Origin: an uncultured Clostridia bacterium
GTDB lineage: Bacteria; Bacillota; Clostridia; Oscillospirales; Acutalibacteraceae
Length of the DNA: 64,000 nucleotides
Assembly: GCA_947627725.1 (NCBI GenBank)
Contig: CANQXE010000009.1
Coordinates: forward strand, 1-64,000
Direction of reading: 5' to 3'
Shown: positions 34,641-43,575 of the stretch, piece after piece
How positions within the stretch are numbered: position 1 is the first letter of the stretch
Layout of the letters: each line of letters starts with the position of its first letter
Position numbers and translations under genes: made by a program
The notes under the pieces: generated by a model
The model's database searches: none
Told to the model about the DNA's origin: nothing
What the model saw: only the letters and a program-made list of their open reading frames with translations

Positions 34641-35366
34641 TTATCTCCTTTCTAAAACATAAAAAAACAATCGTTTAATTTCAGCTTGTTTTTTTGGTGC
34701 AATGTTGATTTCATATCTCTCAATAATATTTCCGTCAAGATTCTTTTTTGCTAATACAAGAAGAGTACGGGTATGTTTTATGGAATAATCCAAATTAGCA
34801 ATATAGCTTGAATGCGGACAAACGAAGGAGATACCGTTTAATCTATTTTTCCATACTGCGAGTTTTTCAGTTGAATAGTAGGTATCATTAACTGTAACGA
34901 TTTTTGTTTTCTTTTTCTCTATTTCAAGATAGATAATATCATTTGTATATACGCGAACATCGGCTCCGGTATTCATATCATAGAAAACAATCATATCATT
35001 ATTTATGAGTTCAGCTGCATCATCAAGTGCTTTATAAAGCCTTACCACATTCAATGGTTTTGGCAGGAACCTAAACGCTTTGATTTTAAAGGCATCATCA
35101 AGATAACCGTCATATGAAGTGATAACAAAAATGATATTATGTGGATTTCTTCTTTTCAGTTCTTTTCCTGTATCAATTCCGTTGATATTCCCCATTTCCA
35201 CATCAAGAAATACCAAATCAAATAACAGCTGATTATCAAGCAGATCTTCACCTAAACCAAATTGAAAAAAGTTTAACGGAATACTTCTTTCAGTAAAATA
35301 ATTTTTTAAATGTTTTTCCAATAAATCTCTGAAAGTTTTATCATCATCGCATATTGCTATATTCAT
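34641..35366 (-). CDS. AgrA-like LytTR response regulator
   Basis: The 241-residue product has a receiver domain (IAICDDDKTFRDLL, phospho-acceptor Asp in VFLDVEMG). The C-terminal LytTR DNA-binding domain contains DIIYLEIEKKKTKIV and FVCPHSSYIANLDY. The start at 35366 (M-N-I-A-I-C) has AAAGGTGAT upstream and leaves off three upstream codons. It is the expected activator of the divergent agrD/agrB operon, whose control region holds an inverted repeat. Confidence 0.88.
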   Translation of the reverse strand: MNIAICDDDKTFRDLLEKHLKNYFTERSIPLNFFQFGLGEDLLDNQLLFDLVFLDVEMGNINGIDTGKELKRRNPHNIIFVITSYDGYLDDAFKIKAFRFLPKPLNVVRLYKALDDAAELINNDMIVFYDMNTGADVRVYTNDIIYLEIEKKKTKIVTVNDTYYSTEKLAVWKNRLNGISFVCPHSSYIANLDYSIKHTRTLLVLAKKNLDGNIIERYEINIAPKKQAEIKRLFFYVLERR

Positions 35367-35418
35367 AAATATCACCTTTCAAAAAACAAAAAGTATGTAA
35401 AAGTTAATTTATCAAATT

Positions 35419-35796
35419 TTAATTAATGTTATTTTTAGAACTCATTGCTTGTGCCAACATTAAAACTGTATCAATATCCTCATTACTGCAATTTTGAAGG
35501 CAACCACAAATTTGAAGTATTTTTCCATCTGTATTGTTATCACTATAGTCTATTCCTAATAGAAAGTAATCAGGTGTTTTCCCTAATGCAAGTGACCATT
35601 TTACAAATTTATCTAATCTTGTTGCACTTTTGCCACACTCGACTCTTGACATTTGTTTATCAGATAAATAATCATCATCATTTTTGTTCAATCCGTTATT
35701 AATTTTTTCAACAAGTTCACTTTGTTTTAATCCGAGTTGTTTTCTTTGCTGTTTAAGCTTAATACCCAACTCCCTAAGAAATACTTTATATGTCAT
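35419..35796 (-). CDS. XRE-family transcription regulator
   Basis: The 125-residue product has a helix-turn-helix domain (LKQQRKQLGLKQSELVEKIN, then LSDKQMSRVECGK) and a C-terminal helical part (LALGKTPDYFLLGID). AAGGTGAT precedes the ATG. It is transcribed away from agrD across the shared control region, so it probably regulates the locus and itself. Confidence 0.85.
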   Translation of the reverse strand: MTYKVFLRELGIKLKQQRKQLGLKQSELVEKINNGLNKNDDDYLSDKQMSRVECGKSATRLDKFVKWSLALGKTPDYFLLGIDYSDNNTDGKILQICGCLQNCSNEDIDTVLMLAQAMSSKNNIN

Positions 35797-35842
35797 AAAA
35801 TCACCTCAAGGTAACTTTATCAATTATCGACAATAAATTACA

Positions 35843-35874
35843 CTTATATTAATAGAATATCCTGTTAATATAAG
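35843..35874. promoter_or_regulatory. Inverted repeat in the agr divergent region
   Basis: CTTATATTAA (35843-35852) and TTAATATAAG (35865-35874) are perfect arms with a 12-base spacer. It lies between xre and agrD, 30 bases upstream of TATAAT at 35905-35910. It is a candidate operator for the response regulator or XRE protein. Confidence 0.5.
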
Positions 35875-36021
35875 AATAGGAGACAAATTATATTAGATTA
35901 TTCTTATAATAAGGGTATTTTAAATCGAATAACCCAATTTTTTAATAGTTTGGATTTTTATCTTGACTTGATTATTTTTATGAAATAAAATTTAATTATC
36001 AAAGAAAGGGAGGGATTTTTA

Positions 36022-36174
36022 ATGAAATCTCAAAAGAAAATTTTCACAAAAGCAATTAAAATAATGGCCGAAAAATCACTTTCTCGTGATGCTAACAGCA
36101 CAACTTGTATGGCCGTTTATCAGCCCAAAGCACCGGCTTCTTTAAAGAAGTTCAGTAAGATTGATCATGATTAA
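36022..36174 (+). CDS. AgrD-like cyclic autoinducer precursor
   Basis: This 50-residue precursor is missing from simple gene calls because of its length. An amphipathic basic leader (KKIFTKAIKIMAEKSL) is followed by ANSTTCMAVYQPKAP. The Cys and the following residues up to Tyr form the typical thiolactone core, and the YQPKxP recognition tail is that of Clostridia AgrD peptides. An acidic or polar tail ends it. GAAAGGGAGGG is the ribosome site. The agrB gene begins inside its last codons. Confidence 0.85.
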   Translation: MKSQKKIFTKAIKIMAEKSLSRDANSTTCMAVYQPKAPASLKKFSKIDHD

Positions 36175-36760
36175 TAAGTTATCTAAATATTTTGCTGATA
36201 AATTATTTCTAAATGGTGCAATTGCTGAAGAAGAGCAAGAACTATATATTTATGGTTTCTTTATGTTACTATCACAATTAATGTATTTTGTTCTTGCTTG
36301 TATCTTCGGCTTGATATTAGGATGTTTTTTTGAAAGTATAATTTTCTATATTGCATTTCAATTTATAAGACGATATGCCGGTGGCTATCATGCGGCCACA
36401 GAAATAAGATGTGAGATATTGTCAACTTTGTCTATACTGGCTTGTATTGTTGTAATAAAGTTATCGAAGATTTATGATTTTCAAAATGGTTTACTGATAA
36501 TCAGCGCTATATCATCTTTATGTATATTCTTTCTTTGTCCGCTTGATACCCCTAAAAAACCATTGTCAGATAAAGAGTTTAAATATTTTCGTAAAATATC
36601 TTGGATTGTTTTATTTGTAATCGTTGTAGCTATTATAGTTACATATTGTTTTAAAATCGAATTTGTACTTTTACCTTGTTGTATGAGTTTAATTCTTGAA
36701 AGTGTATTAATTGTTACCGGCAAGTTTAAGCACTGCTTGCAAAAAAATGTTAAAATATAA
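36167..36760 (+). CDS. AgrB-like peptide-processing membrane protease
   Basis: The 197-residue membrane protein has several hydrophobic segments. The catalytic region RRYAGGYHAATEIRCEI shows the conserved His and Cys of AgrB cysteine endopeptidases. It cleaves the AgrD tail and helps form the thiolactone. ATG 36167 overlaps agrD by eight bases. TTG 36161 upstream is in frame but less likely. Confidence 0.85.
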   Translation: MINKLSKYFADKLFLNGAIAEEEQELYIYGFFMLLSQLMYFVLACIFGLILGCFFESIIFYIAFQFIRRYAGGYHAATEIRCEILSTLSILACIVVIKLSKIYDFQNGLLIISAISSLCIFFLCPLDTPKKPLSDKEFKYFRKISWIVLFVIVVAIIVTYCFKIEFVLLPCCMSLILESVLIVTGKFKHCLQKNVKI

Positions 36761-36968
36761 TTTATTTTCTTCGCATAAACGTGTAAAGATTACAAAAAAT
36801 CTGATATCTATGTAATTAGCTAAAAATACTGATGTAGCACATCAATATAGCTTTTATTTTGAAAATAAAAAAAGATCTCTGTAGAGTGAGTAGTGATTTA
36901 AAAATTTTACTATTATTTGTACGATGAGTTAAATATATTTTACTTTTGAACTGTTTAATGTAAGTGAA

Positions 36969-37023
36969 AAAATAAAGATAGAAGCCTGACAAAAATTGTC
37001 AGGCTTCTATCTTTATTTTTTCT
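36969..37023. terminator. Strong bidirectional terminator
   Basis: AATAAAGATAGAAGCCTGAC (36971-36990) pairs with the complementary arm at 36998-37017 around AAAAATT. T-rich on the + side and A-rich on the other. Ends the agrDB unit. Confidence 0.85.
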
Positions 37024-37081
37024 TCAGCAAAGACTAAATCACCGGTTCTATGGTAGAAAGAACGCTTTAGTAAAAATAAAA

Positions 37082-37800
37082 CCGCCGAGCTTAAAGCAAG
37101 GCGGGAGTATTGGCGAAAAAATAACCTCCAAGTATATATAATAGAAATGGTTTGGCAGCCGCATTACTAAAATACAGGAGGATAAAAAGCATGATAAGAA
37201 AGACGAAATAAAAACATTGTCACACTCAACATACAGATGTCAGTACCACATAGTGTTCGCACCGAAATACCGCAGAAAAGAGATATACAGAAAATTGAGA
37301 AAAGACATAGGTGAAATAATCCGTAAGTTGTGCGAACAAAAGGGTGTAGAAATCATCGAGGCAGAAGCCTGCAAAGACCATATACACCTTTTGGTATCAA
37401 TACCACCGTATCTAAGTGTAGCACAATTTATGGGATATCTCAAGGGAAAAAGTACGCTGATGATTTTCGACCGACATTCGAATCTGATGTATAAGTATGG
37501 TAACCGACATTTCTGGTGTAGGGGATATTATGTTGATACAGTCGGTCGAAACAAGAAAGTGATAGAAAAGTACATACAAAATCAGCTTGAAGAAGATTTT
37601 GCAAATGACCAGATATCACTCAAAGAGTACATAGACCCGTTCACGGGTAACAAGAATAAGTAAGCAAAAGAAGAACAGCCCCACGAGAGGGGCTGCTTGA
37701 AAAAGTAATGCGATGTCAAACTTCAGTGCCGACTTTCAGTCGGCGAACCAGTAGGAGGCCCTTAAAGGGCCTGTGCAAACCACCAGTTCAACTGGTGGTT
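37082..37800 (+). mobile_element. IS200-type insertion sequence
   Basis: The element of about 0.72 kb holds a single HUH transposase gene. The left side has a hairpin CCGCC/GGCGG (about 37082-37105). The right end has AACCACCAGTT/AACTGGTGGTT (37778-37800), the subterminal hairpin expected for IS200/IS605 elements, which lack terminal inverted repeats. Exact tips are estimated. Confidence 0.75.
37217..37663 (+). CDS. tnpA: IS200/IS605 TnpA Y1 transposase
   Basis: The 148-residue product has YHIVFAPKYRRK, the metal-binding HUH motif KDHIHLLVS and the C-terminal catalytic helix with the single nucleophilic Tyr (VIEKYIQNQ). The best visible start is TTG 37217. Upstream the frame continues without stop to CAT-GAT-AAG, one base out of phase with ATG 37191, so a one-base deletion may have hit the original start MDKK. 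The transposase may thus be weakly expressed. It transposes single-stranded DNA. Confidence 0.9.
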   Translation: MSHSTYRCQYHIVFAPKYRRKEIYRKLRKDIGEIIRKLCEQKGVEIIEAEACKDHIHLLVSIPPYLSVAQFMGYLKGKSTLMIFDRHSNLMYKYGNRHFWCRGYYVDTVGRNKKVIEKYIQNQLEEDFANDQISLKEYIDPFTGNKNK

Positions 37801-38024
37801 ATAATTAAAAATTATTGAATAAACAACATTATTGAAGATTATCAATCATATATCAATACTCTCAGATTTATAAAAACACAATGTTTTACACATGGAACAA
37901 AAGTATTGAAGATTTATTTATATAATTAACTAATGAACTTTTTAAGGATAAAACAAGATGTGGTTCCAATAAAGCTATACTTTGTTTATTTTACTTAAAT
38001 TTTTTCATGATTACGATATATATA

Positions 38025-38063
38025 TTGTCGAAATTCTTATAACATTAGAATTTCGACAATTTT
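38025..38063. terminator. Perfect inverted repeat, likely bidirectional terminator
   Basis: TTGTCGAAATTCT (38025-38037) and AGAATTTCGACAA (38047-38059) form a 13-base stem with nine-base loop followed by TTTT. It separates the IS from the downstream operon. Confidence 0.65.
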
Positions 38064-38207
38064 GACCTGTTTTTATATTAATTCGACTTTACTATTGAAT
38101 AAAAATGTGATGTTGTTAATATTTATATAAGACAGTTATTAATTATCGCATGCTTTCTTAATTTGTAATAAATGTCCCAATATTTTTAAACTTAGGAGAT
38201 TATTTTA

Positions 38208-38366
38208 TTGAAAAAATTTTTAGATTTTATTGGATTTATAATGTCAATAATAAAATTTATGCTTTTAGTTTCATTTATTATATTGGCATATCCGTTTTAT
38301 AGAAAAGACATTAGTGAAATTATAAAAGCATTAAAGGATGAATTTCATCATCGGTATAGTGAATAA
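38208..38366 (+). CDS. Small membrane protein
   Basis: The product is 52 residues from TTG 38208 with TAGGAGAT eight bases upstream. One membrane segment (FMLLVSFIILAYPFY) is followed by a charged tail (KALKDEFHHRYSE). It starts the CYTH-ABC operon region. It could be a small partner of the transporters. I see no core-peptide features that would mark it as a processed product. Confidence 0.5.
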   Translation: MKKFLDFIGFIMSIIKFMLLVSFIILAYPFYRKDISEIIKALKDEFHHRYSE

Positions 38367-38435
38367 CAGCACAGGTTTTAATTAGGGTTCAGTGTTTTAG
38401 TATATTAATTAATATTGAAAAGTTAGAAATCAGTT

Positions 38436-38999
38436 ATGAAACATTCTTTAGAAATCGAGCAAAAGTTTTTAATATCAAAAAAAGATTATATATATTTAGT
38501 AGATTTATTGGATTGGGATAGAAGCCTTATGCAGAAGAATTACTATTATGATACTCAGGAATTTGATCTAAAAAAACAGGGCGAGACTTTAAGAGTTAGA
38601 GAAATTAATGGCATCAGAGAGATTCAATATAAAACGAAAAATATAAGTACTGAAAAAAATACAAAGATTAGAGAAGAATACACAATGATTTGTAATAATA
38701 TACCCTATCAAATCTTAAATAAAGAATTTCCCCTATGTAAATTTGATGTAATACAATTGGGATATTTAGTGACAAAAAGATTAATAAAAATTGTTAATGG
38801 AATAATGATATGTTTAGATAAAAACGAATATTTTGACCAGATTGATTACGAATTGGAAATTGAATATGAAGTTGATAAATATAGTGACGTTATAAAAATT
38901 AAAGAAAAATTAGAATGCTTAGTAAACTTGGTTGAGAATTCTGATGGGAAATATACAAGATTTATAAAAAAATATTATCTATTATTAGGGAATCACTAG
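38436..38999 (+). CDS. CYTH-domain phosphohydrolase/cyclase
   Basis: The 187-residue product has the signature ExExK (LEIEQKFLIS) near the N-terminus, then TLRVREINGIREIQYKTK and a C-terminal EIEYEV strand. CYTH proteins hydrolyse triphosphates (thiamine triphosphate, inorganic triphosphate) or cyclise ATP. Reading a nucleotide or triphosphate intermediate fits the neighbouring nucleotidyltransferase and kinase. It is separated from the next gene by one base, so co-translated. Confidence 0.8.
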   Translation: MKHSLEIEQKFLISKKDYIYLVDLLDWDRSLMQKNYYYDTQEFDLKKQGETLRVREINGIREIQYKTKNISTEKNTKIREEYTMICNNIPYQILNKEFPLCKFDVIQLGYLVTKRLIKIVNGIMICLDKNEYFDQIDYELEIEYEVDKYSDVIKIKEKLECLVNLVENSDGKYTRFIKKYYLLLGNH

Positions 39000-39000
39000 T

Positions 39001-40767
39001 ATGAATTTGAATTTTAAAACATTTATATCTTTAAACAAGTCTATATTAAAAAATATTGCTGATTTGGATAAAAGTCTAATAAATTTAGGCATAATTAAAA
39101 TTGTATTTTCTGTTATATATCCTCTTTTATTATCAATTATTCCAAAGGTGATAATTGATAGTATTGAAAATCAAGTAGGTATAACAAAGCTTATTATCAG
39201 AATCGTAATTATATCAGTATTAATGGCGGGAATCGCATGGATTAATCCATCTATACATGAAAAAATTGCAGCACAATCGGAAAAATTGAGAATTAATCAT
39301 CAAACGGACTTGTTGACTAATTTATTAATCTGTAATTATGAAAAATTAAGTAACCGAAATACCTATGAAAAAGCTAAACATTTTGTTGGTGATAGTGGGA
39401 AATCCCCGGTGTTTGAATATGCTTTTGTGATAAGTGATTGGATAGCATCCATAATAGGACTGCTGTCATGTCTAGTGATTCTATCAACAAACAGTAGTAT
39501 ACTCCTGCTTGTCTTTATTTGTTCTGTAATTGTAGAATATTTTTTCAATAAGAAACAGTATTCTAACAAACTAAAAATGAAAAAAAATATGTTTTTACCG
39601 AATATTAAAAGCGATTATATTTTCAGGAAAGCATTGACAACCAATTTCATTAGAGATGCTGTTGTATTTGATACAACAGATATAGTTAAAAGTAAAAGTA
39701 TAAAATATAGTAGACAAATCAGTAATGAATTGAAAAGGTATAATAGCGTAGATTCAAAATTGGATATATTAAAAATACTGTTTATATTTTCAAGGGACCT
39801 AATTATATGTTTAGTGGTGATTCAAAATATATTTATAGGTAAACAAAATGTTTCTGACTTTGTATTATATTTTGGATTGATTAGTGTTATGACTAAGTGG
39901 GTGGGAACTTACTATGCAAGCCAAAGTGATTTAACATATATTTGTTCATCGTACAATGATTATCAGAATTTTAATGAAAATATACTTTCTTCTCAATTAC
40001 TTTGTGAGAACATTGAATTCAGTGAAATTGAAAAAATTGAATTGAGAAAAGTTTCATATAAATATGGCAATAATTTAGCGTTAAAGGATGTAAATTTATT
40101 AATAAGAAATAATCAGAAAATAGCAATAGTCGGCAAGAATGGTTCAGGAAAAAGTACATTAGCCAATATACTATGTGGATTGTTTCAACCTGTTTCGGGA
40201 CAAGTATTTATAAATGGTAAAGAAATTACATATGATGAATACTCTAGTATAATAAATGAAAAGATTTCTGTTGTGTTTCAAAAAGATGAATTGTTGCCGG
40301 AAGCATTATATAGTAATATATCATTCGAGGAATTTTATAATAATGATAAATTAACAAATTCGTTGAATAAAACTCATATGCTAAAAAAGGTACGAGAATT
40401 GAATAATGGTGTCAATACTATGTTAAATTCTTCGATAAATTATGATGCGCCTGATTTTTCGGGTGGTGAAACACAACGGTTATTAATGAGTAGATGTTTT
40501 TACAAAAATACAAAAATTAATTTATTTGACGAACCGACTGCCTCGCTTGATGTAAAGGCTGAAAACTTTGTTTATAAATCCATAATTGAAGATAATGTTT
40601 TATCTATAATTATATCTCATAGAATAGCCAACATAATAGATTCTGATATAATTATTGTTATGAATGATGGAGAAATAGTAGAGATAGGAACCCACAATGA
40701 TTTAATAAAAAACAAAGGTATTTATTATGAAATGTATGAAATTCAAAGAAAATTATTTAAAAGTTAA
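39001..40767 (+). CDS. ABC exporter half-transporter 1
   Basis: The 588-residue product has about six N-terminal membrane segments, then an ATPase with Walker A VGKNGSGKSTLAN (about 377-389), a Q-loop SVVFQKDELLPE, signature FSGGETQRLLMS and Walker B INLFDEPTASLD, with the switch His in IISHRIANI. No N-terminal C39 peptidase domain is present. It probably forms a heterodimer with the next gene product and exports the product of this operon. It overlaps the next gene by 41 bases. Confidence 0.9.
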   Translation: MNLNFKTFISLNKSILKNIADLDKSLINLGIIKIVFSVIYPLLLSIIPKVIIDSIENQVGITKLIIRIVIISVLMAGIAWINPSIHEKIAAQSEKLRINHQTDLLTNLLICNYEKLSNRNTYEKAKHFVGDSGKSPVFEYAFVISDWIASIIGLLSCLVILSTNSSILLLVFICSVIVEYFFNKKQYSNKLKMKKNMFLPNIKSDYIFRKALTTNFIRDAVVFDTTDIVKSKSIKYSRQISNELKRYNSVDSKLDILKILFIFSRDLIICLVVIQNIFIGKQNVSDFVLYFGLISVMTKWVGTYYASQSDLTYICSSYNDYQNFNENILSSQLLCENIEFSEIEKIELRKVSYKYGNNLALKDVNLLIRNNQKIAIVGKNGSGKSTLANILCGLFQPVSGQVFINGKEITYDEYSSIINEKISVVFQKDELLPEALYSNISFEEFYNNDKLTNSLNKTHMLKKVRELNNGVNTMLNSSINYDAPDFSGGETQRLLMSRCFYKNTKINLFDEPTASLDVKAENFVYKSIIEDNVLSIIISHRIANIIDSDIIIVMNDGEIVEIGTHNDLIKNKGIYYEMYEIQRKLFKS

Positions 40768-42586
40768 AAAATCTAATTTTTTAAGAGGAATATATGAAAT
40801 AAAGAAACTTGAACCTACGATGTTTCCGTTGACAATATTTTATGGGATAGTTTCTGCGATATATCCTTTTATCTCTATCTACGGAATTTCAATAATAGTT
40901 GATGATTTAATAATGAACAAAGACGATATACATATACACATTTTTATTCTTTTGATAGTGAATACTTTGTTTTATACTTTAAATAATATTTTGCATAGAT
41001 GTTTTTTTAGCGCAAGAAGAATTCTGTTTATAAAAGAAAAGGAAGTGTTTACCAATACAGTAATTAATTTAAAGAAAACCAATTATAACAGTAATGAATT
41101 GAAAAAATTATGTAGCAAAGAAAATTCTATTATGAAACATCAGTCTAATAATCCATTGTTTATGATTTGTAAACTGATTTATGATTTTATAAGTGGATTT
41201 ACAAATATATTTTTGACTTTTCTTATCGTATCAAGATTGTTTTTTGTTTATGATAATCAATATTTTATTACATCAGGCTATTTTTCAATTGTAATAGTTT
41301 TTATAACTTTAGTGATGATAATTCTAGTAGGAGTGACAAGTGCTATTATCAGTAAGAAAACTTCAAAAACAAACAGTGATCTAATAAAAAGTTTAAATAA
41401 ATTTGATTATTATTGGGATTATTTTAATGATTTTGAAACAGGTAAATCGATTAGAATCTTTAATGGTGTTAATCTAATAATAAAATCTGTAAAAAAATCA
41501 ATGGAAAAAGATACCTTTAGACTTTTGGATAAAAAAAGTGGCTATCTAGCGAAACAAGGAGCTGTAGTTGCCACTATAGGAAGTTTATTAGCGTTTTTTG
41601 TATACTTGCTTATTGGATATAAGTGCTACATCGGTTTGTTTAGTATTGGTGAACTAACAAGATATATAAATGGGTTTATGCAAATCATTCAAGGGGGGAT
41701 GCTTATAGCAAATGGTGTTGGGCAAATTATATATCTCAATAATAATTTAAAGTACTATTTTAGACTGCTTGATATGAATGATATAAATAATATAGCTCTA
41801 CAAATCCAAACAAATACAATTAGTGAAATAAGTGAAATTGAGTTTAGAAATGTATATTATAAATATGAAAATACAAATAATTATGCCTTGAAAAATCTTA
41901 ATCTGAAAATTAATAATGATGAACAAATAGCAATTGTTGGCGAAAATGGAGCGGGTAAAACTACTTTTATTAAACTGCTGTTAGGTATTTATGTACCAAC
42001 AAGTGGCACAATATTGGTTAATGGAATAGACTTAAGGACGATAAAAAATGATGATTATATCAAACACTTTTCTACAATGTTTCAAGATTTCTTTTTACCA
42101 GGCTTTTCCATAAATGAAATAATTACAGGTAATAAAGATAACATTTGCGAAGAATCAGTTTTGGTGGCATCAGATTGTAGTAGCTTTTTAAAAAATATAA
42201 ATTTGACCGAAGCGTATATGGGAAATGAATATAATCCAAATGGAATTAATTTTTCCGGTGGAGAAAAGCAAAAAATAGCTTTTGCACGTGCATTAAATAA
42301 GAATTGCAAGTTTTATATTCTTGATGAGCCGTCATCTGCAATGGATGCTATATCTGAATATAATTTTTATAGTAGCATTAACAAGTATTTAAAATATAAA
42401 TGTATAATTTATATTTCACATAGACTGTTTTCTTGTATATGTTCAGATAGAATCCTTGTATTTCATAATGGTGCACTAATCGAAGATAATAGTTTTAATA
42501 ATTTGAAATCCAATACTAATAGCAAATTTAATGAGTTGTGGAATAAACATTTAGAACAATATAAAGGAGAATATACTAGTGACTAG
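40727..42586 (+). CDS. ABC exporter half-transporter 2
   Basis: The 619-residue product has the same layout: Walker A VGENGAGKTTFIK, signature FSGGEKQKIAFARA, Walker B FYILDEPSSAMD, His in YISHRLFSC. ATG 40727 lies within the end of the first transporter gene. The start at 40736 is an alternative. Heterodimeric exporters of this kind move peptides, lipids or small molecules. Confidence 0.9.
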   Translation: MKCMKFKENYLKVKKSNFLRGIYEIKKLEPTMFPLTIFYGIVSAIYPFISIYGISIIVDDLIMNKDDIHIHIFILLIVNTLFYTLNNILHRCFFSARRILFIKEKEVFTNTVINLKKTNYNSNELKKLCSKENSIMKHQSNNPLFMICKLIYDFISGFTNIFLTFLIVSRLFFVYDNQYFITSGYFSIVIVFITLVMIILVGVTSAIISKKTSKTNSDLIKSLNKFDYYWDYFNDFETGKSIRIFNGVNLIIKSVKKSMEKDTFRLLDKKSGYLAKQGAVVATIGSLLAFFVYLLIGYKCYIGLFSIGELTRYINGFMQIIQGGMLIANGVGQIIYLNNNLKYYFRLLDMNDINNIALQIQTNTISEISEIEFRNVYYKYENTNNYALKNLNLKINNDEQIAIVGENGAGKTTFIKLLLGIYVPTSGTILVNGIDLRTIKNDDYIKHFSTMFQDFFLPGFSINEIITGNKDNICEESVLVASDCSSFLKNINLTEAYMGNEYNPNGINFSGGEKQKIAFARALNKNCKFYILDEPSSAMDAISEYNFYSSINKYLKYKCIIYISHRLFSCICSDRILVFHNGALIEDNSFNNLKSNTNSKFNELWNKHLEQYKGEYTSD

Positions 42587-43562
42587 TATTTTATCGTTGT
42601 CGTATCATCTGATTATTAATGGTAATGTTGGTGAAAGAATTAATTATTATAAAAATAGCAATATTGACGGTTTTAGAATTAATATATCAAAGTGTCCTGT
42701 ATGGGAATATGATGTATTATTTAAAAACCTCTTTGACTTAATACATAAACATCAATTGCAAGGATATGAATTTATTTTTGATTTGCCATATCCATTTAAA
42801 AAAACACGAATAATAAAAATGTTAGATGGTTATTGGGAAGTTGCTCCCAACCAGAAATTATATTTAAGAGAGTGGAAAAATCAAAATCAGCTTAAAAGAA
42901 ACTATGTTTATTTAGATAAATTAAATCTTAATATTATGGTGGGAGATGAAATATATTTTGCGGATGGATATGGACCTTTAGTTTGTGAAGGAATTAGTCC
43001 AGACGAAATAGTATTATGCGCACAAAATTCTTTTAAAATTTTTGAAGGTAAATCATTCTCCGATGGTAAAGTGAGAAATTGTGATGCGTTAGACTTGTTT
43101 CATTTATGTAAAGATTTATCTTCATTAGTCGATCACTTTTATTTTGCTTTATCATTTGTAGAAGAAGAAAATGATATTTTAAGTTTTTGTACAGAAGTTG
43201 GTTGTTCACCGAATAATATATTAAGCAAGATAGAAACACAAAAAGGGGTGGATAATCTTACGCCCATTCTATTAAATAGTACTGGTATACTATTAGGTCG
43301 TGGGGATCTTTTCTATTATTCAAAACCTAGATTTTTTTTCCGCAATTGTACTGATACAATAAAAAAGACTTTATTATATGATAAAAAATTTTATTTGTGT
43401 ACAGATGTTTTAATTTCTTTAATAGAGAGGAATGTACCAACAAGAGCTGAATTGATGGATGTGTTATACTATAAATCAATAGGATGTGAAAACTTCATAC
43501 TGCCTGCAGGACTATCAAATAAAGGGAATCTAAAAAAGGCTGTAGAAATAATTAATTACTAA
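42579..43562 (+). CDS. Pyruvate-kinase-like protein lacking the C domain
   Basis: The 327-residue product follows pyruvate kinase in order. GFRINISK matches the substrate-binding aRlNfSHG region, FIFDLPYPFKKTRI the DxxGPeIR strand, VGDEIYFADGYGP the mobile lid, and ALSFVEEENDI the SFV motif. ILSKIETQKGVDN carries the catalytic Lys and Mg-binding Glu. GILLGRGDL has the Mg-binding Asp, and LCTDVLISLIERNVPTRAEL has the Thr-containing helix. The protein stops where the allosteric C domain would begin (usual enzymes are 470 residues or more). The key residues look intact, so a phosphoenolpyruvate-type phosphotransfer is possible. Confidence 0.75.
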   Translation: MTSILSLSYHLIINGNVGERINYYKNSNIDGFRINISKCPVWEYDVLFKNLFDLIHKHQLQGYEFIFDLPYPFKKTRIIKMLDGYWEVAPNQKLYLREWKNQNQLKRNYVYLDKLNLNIMVGDEIYFADGYGPLVCEGISPDEIVLCAQNSFKIFEGKSFSDGKVRNCDALDLFHLCKDLSSLVDHFYFALSFVEEENDILSFCTEVGCSPNNILSKIETQKGVDNLTPILLNSTGILLGRGDLFYYSKPRFFFRNCTDTIKKTLLYDKKFYLCTDVLISLIERNVPTRAELMDVLYYKSIGCENFILPAGLSNKGNLKKAVEIINY

Positions 43563-43575
43563 GGGAGAAATAATT

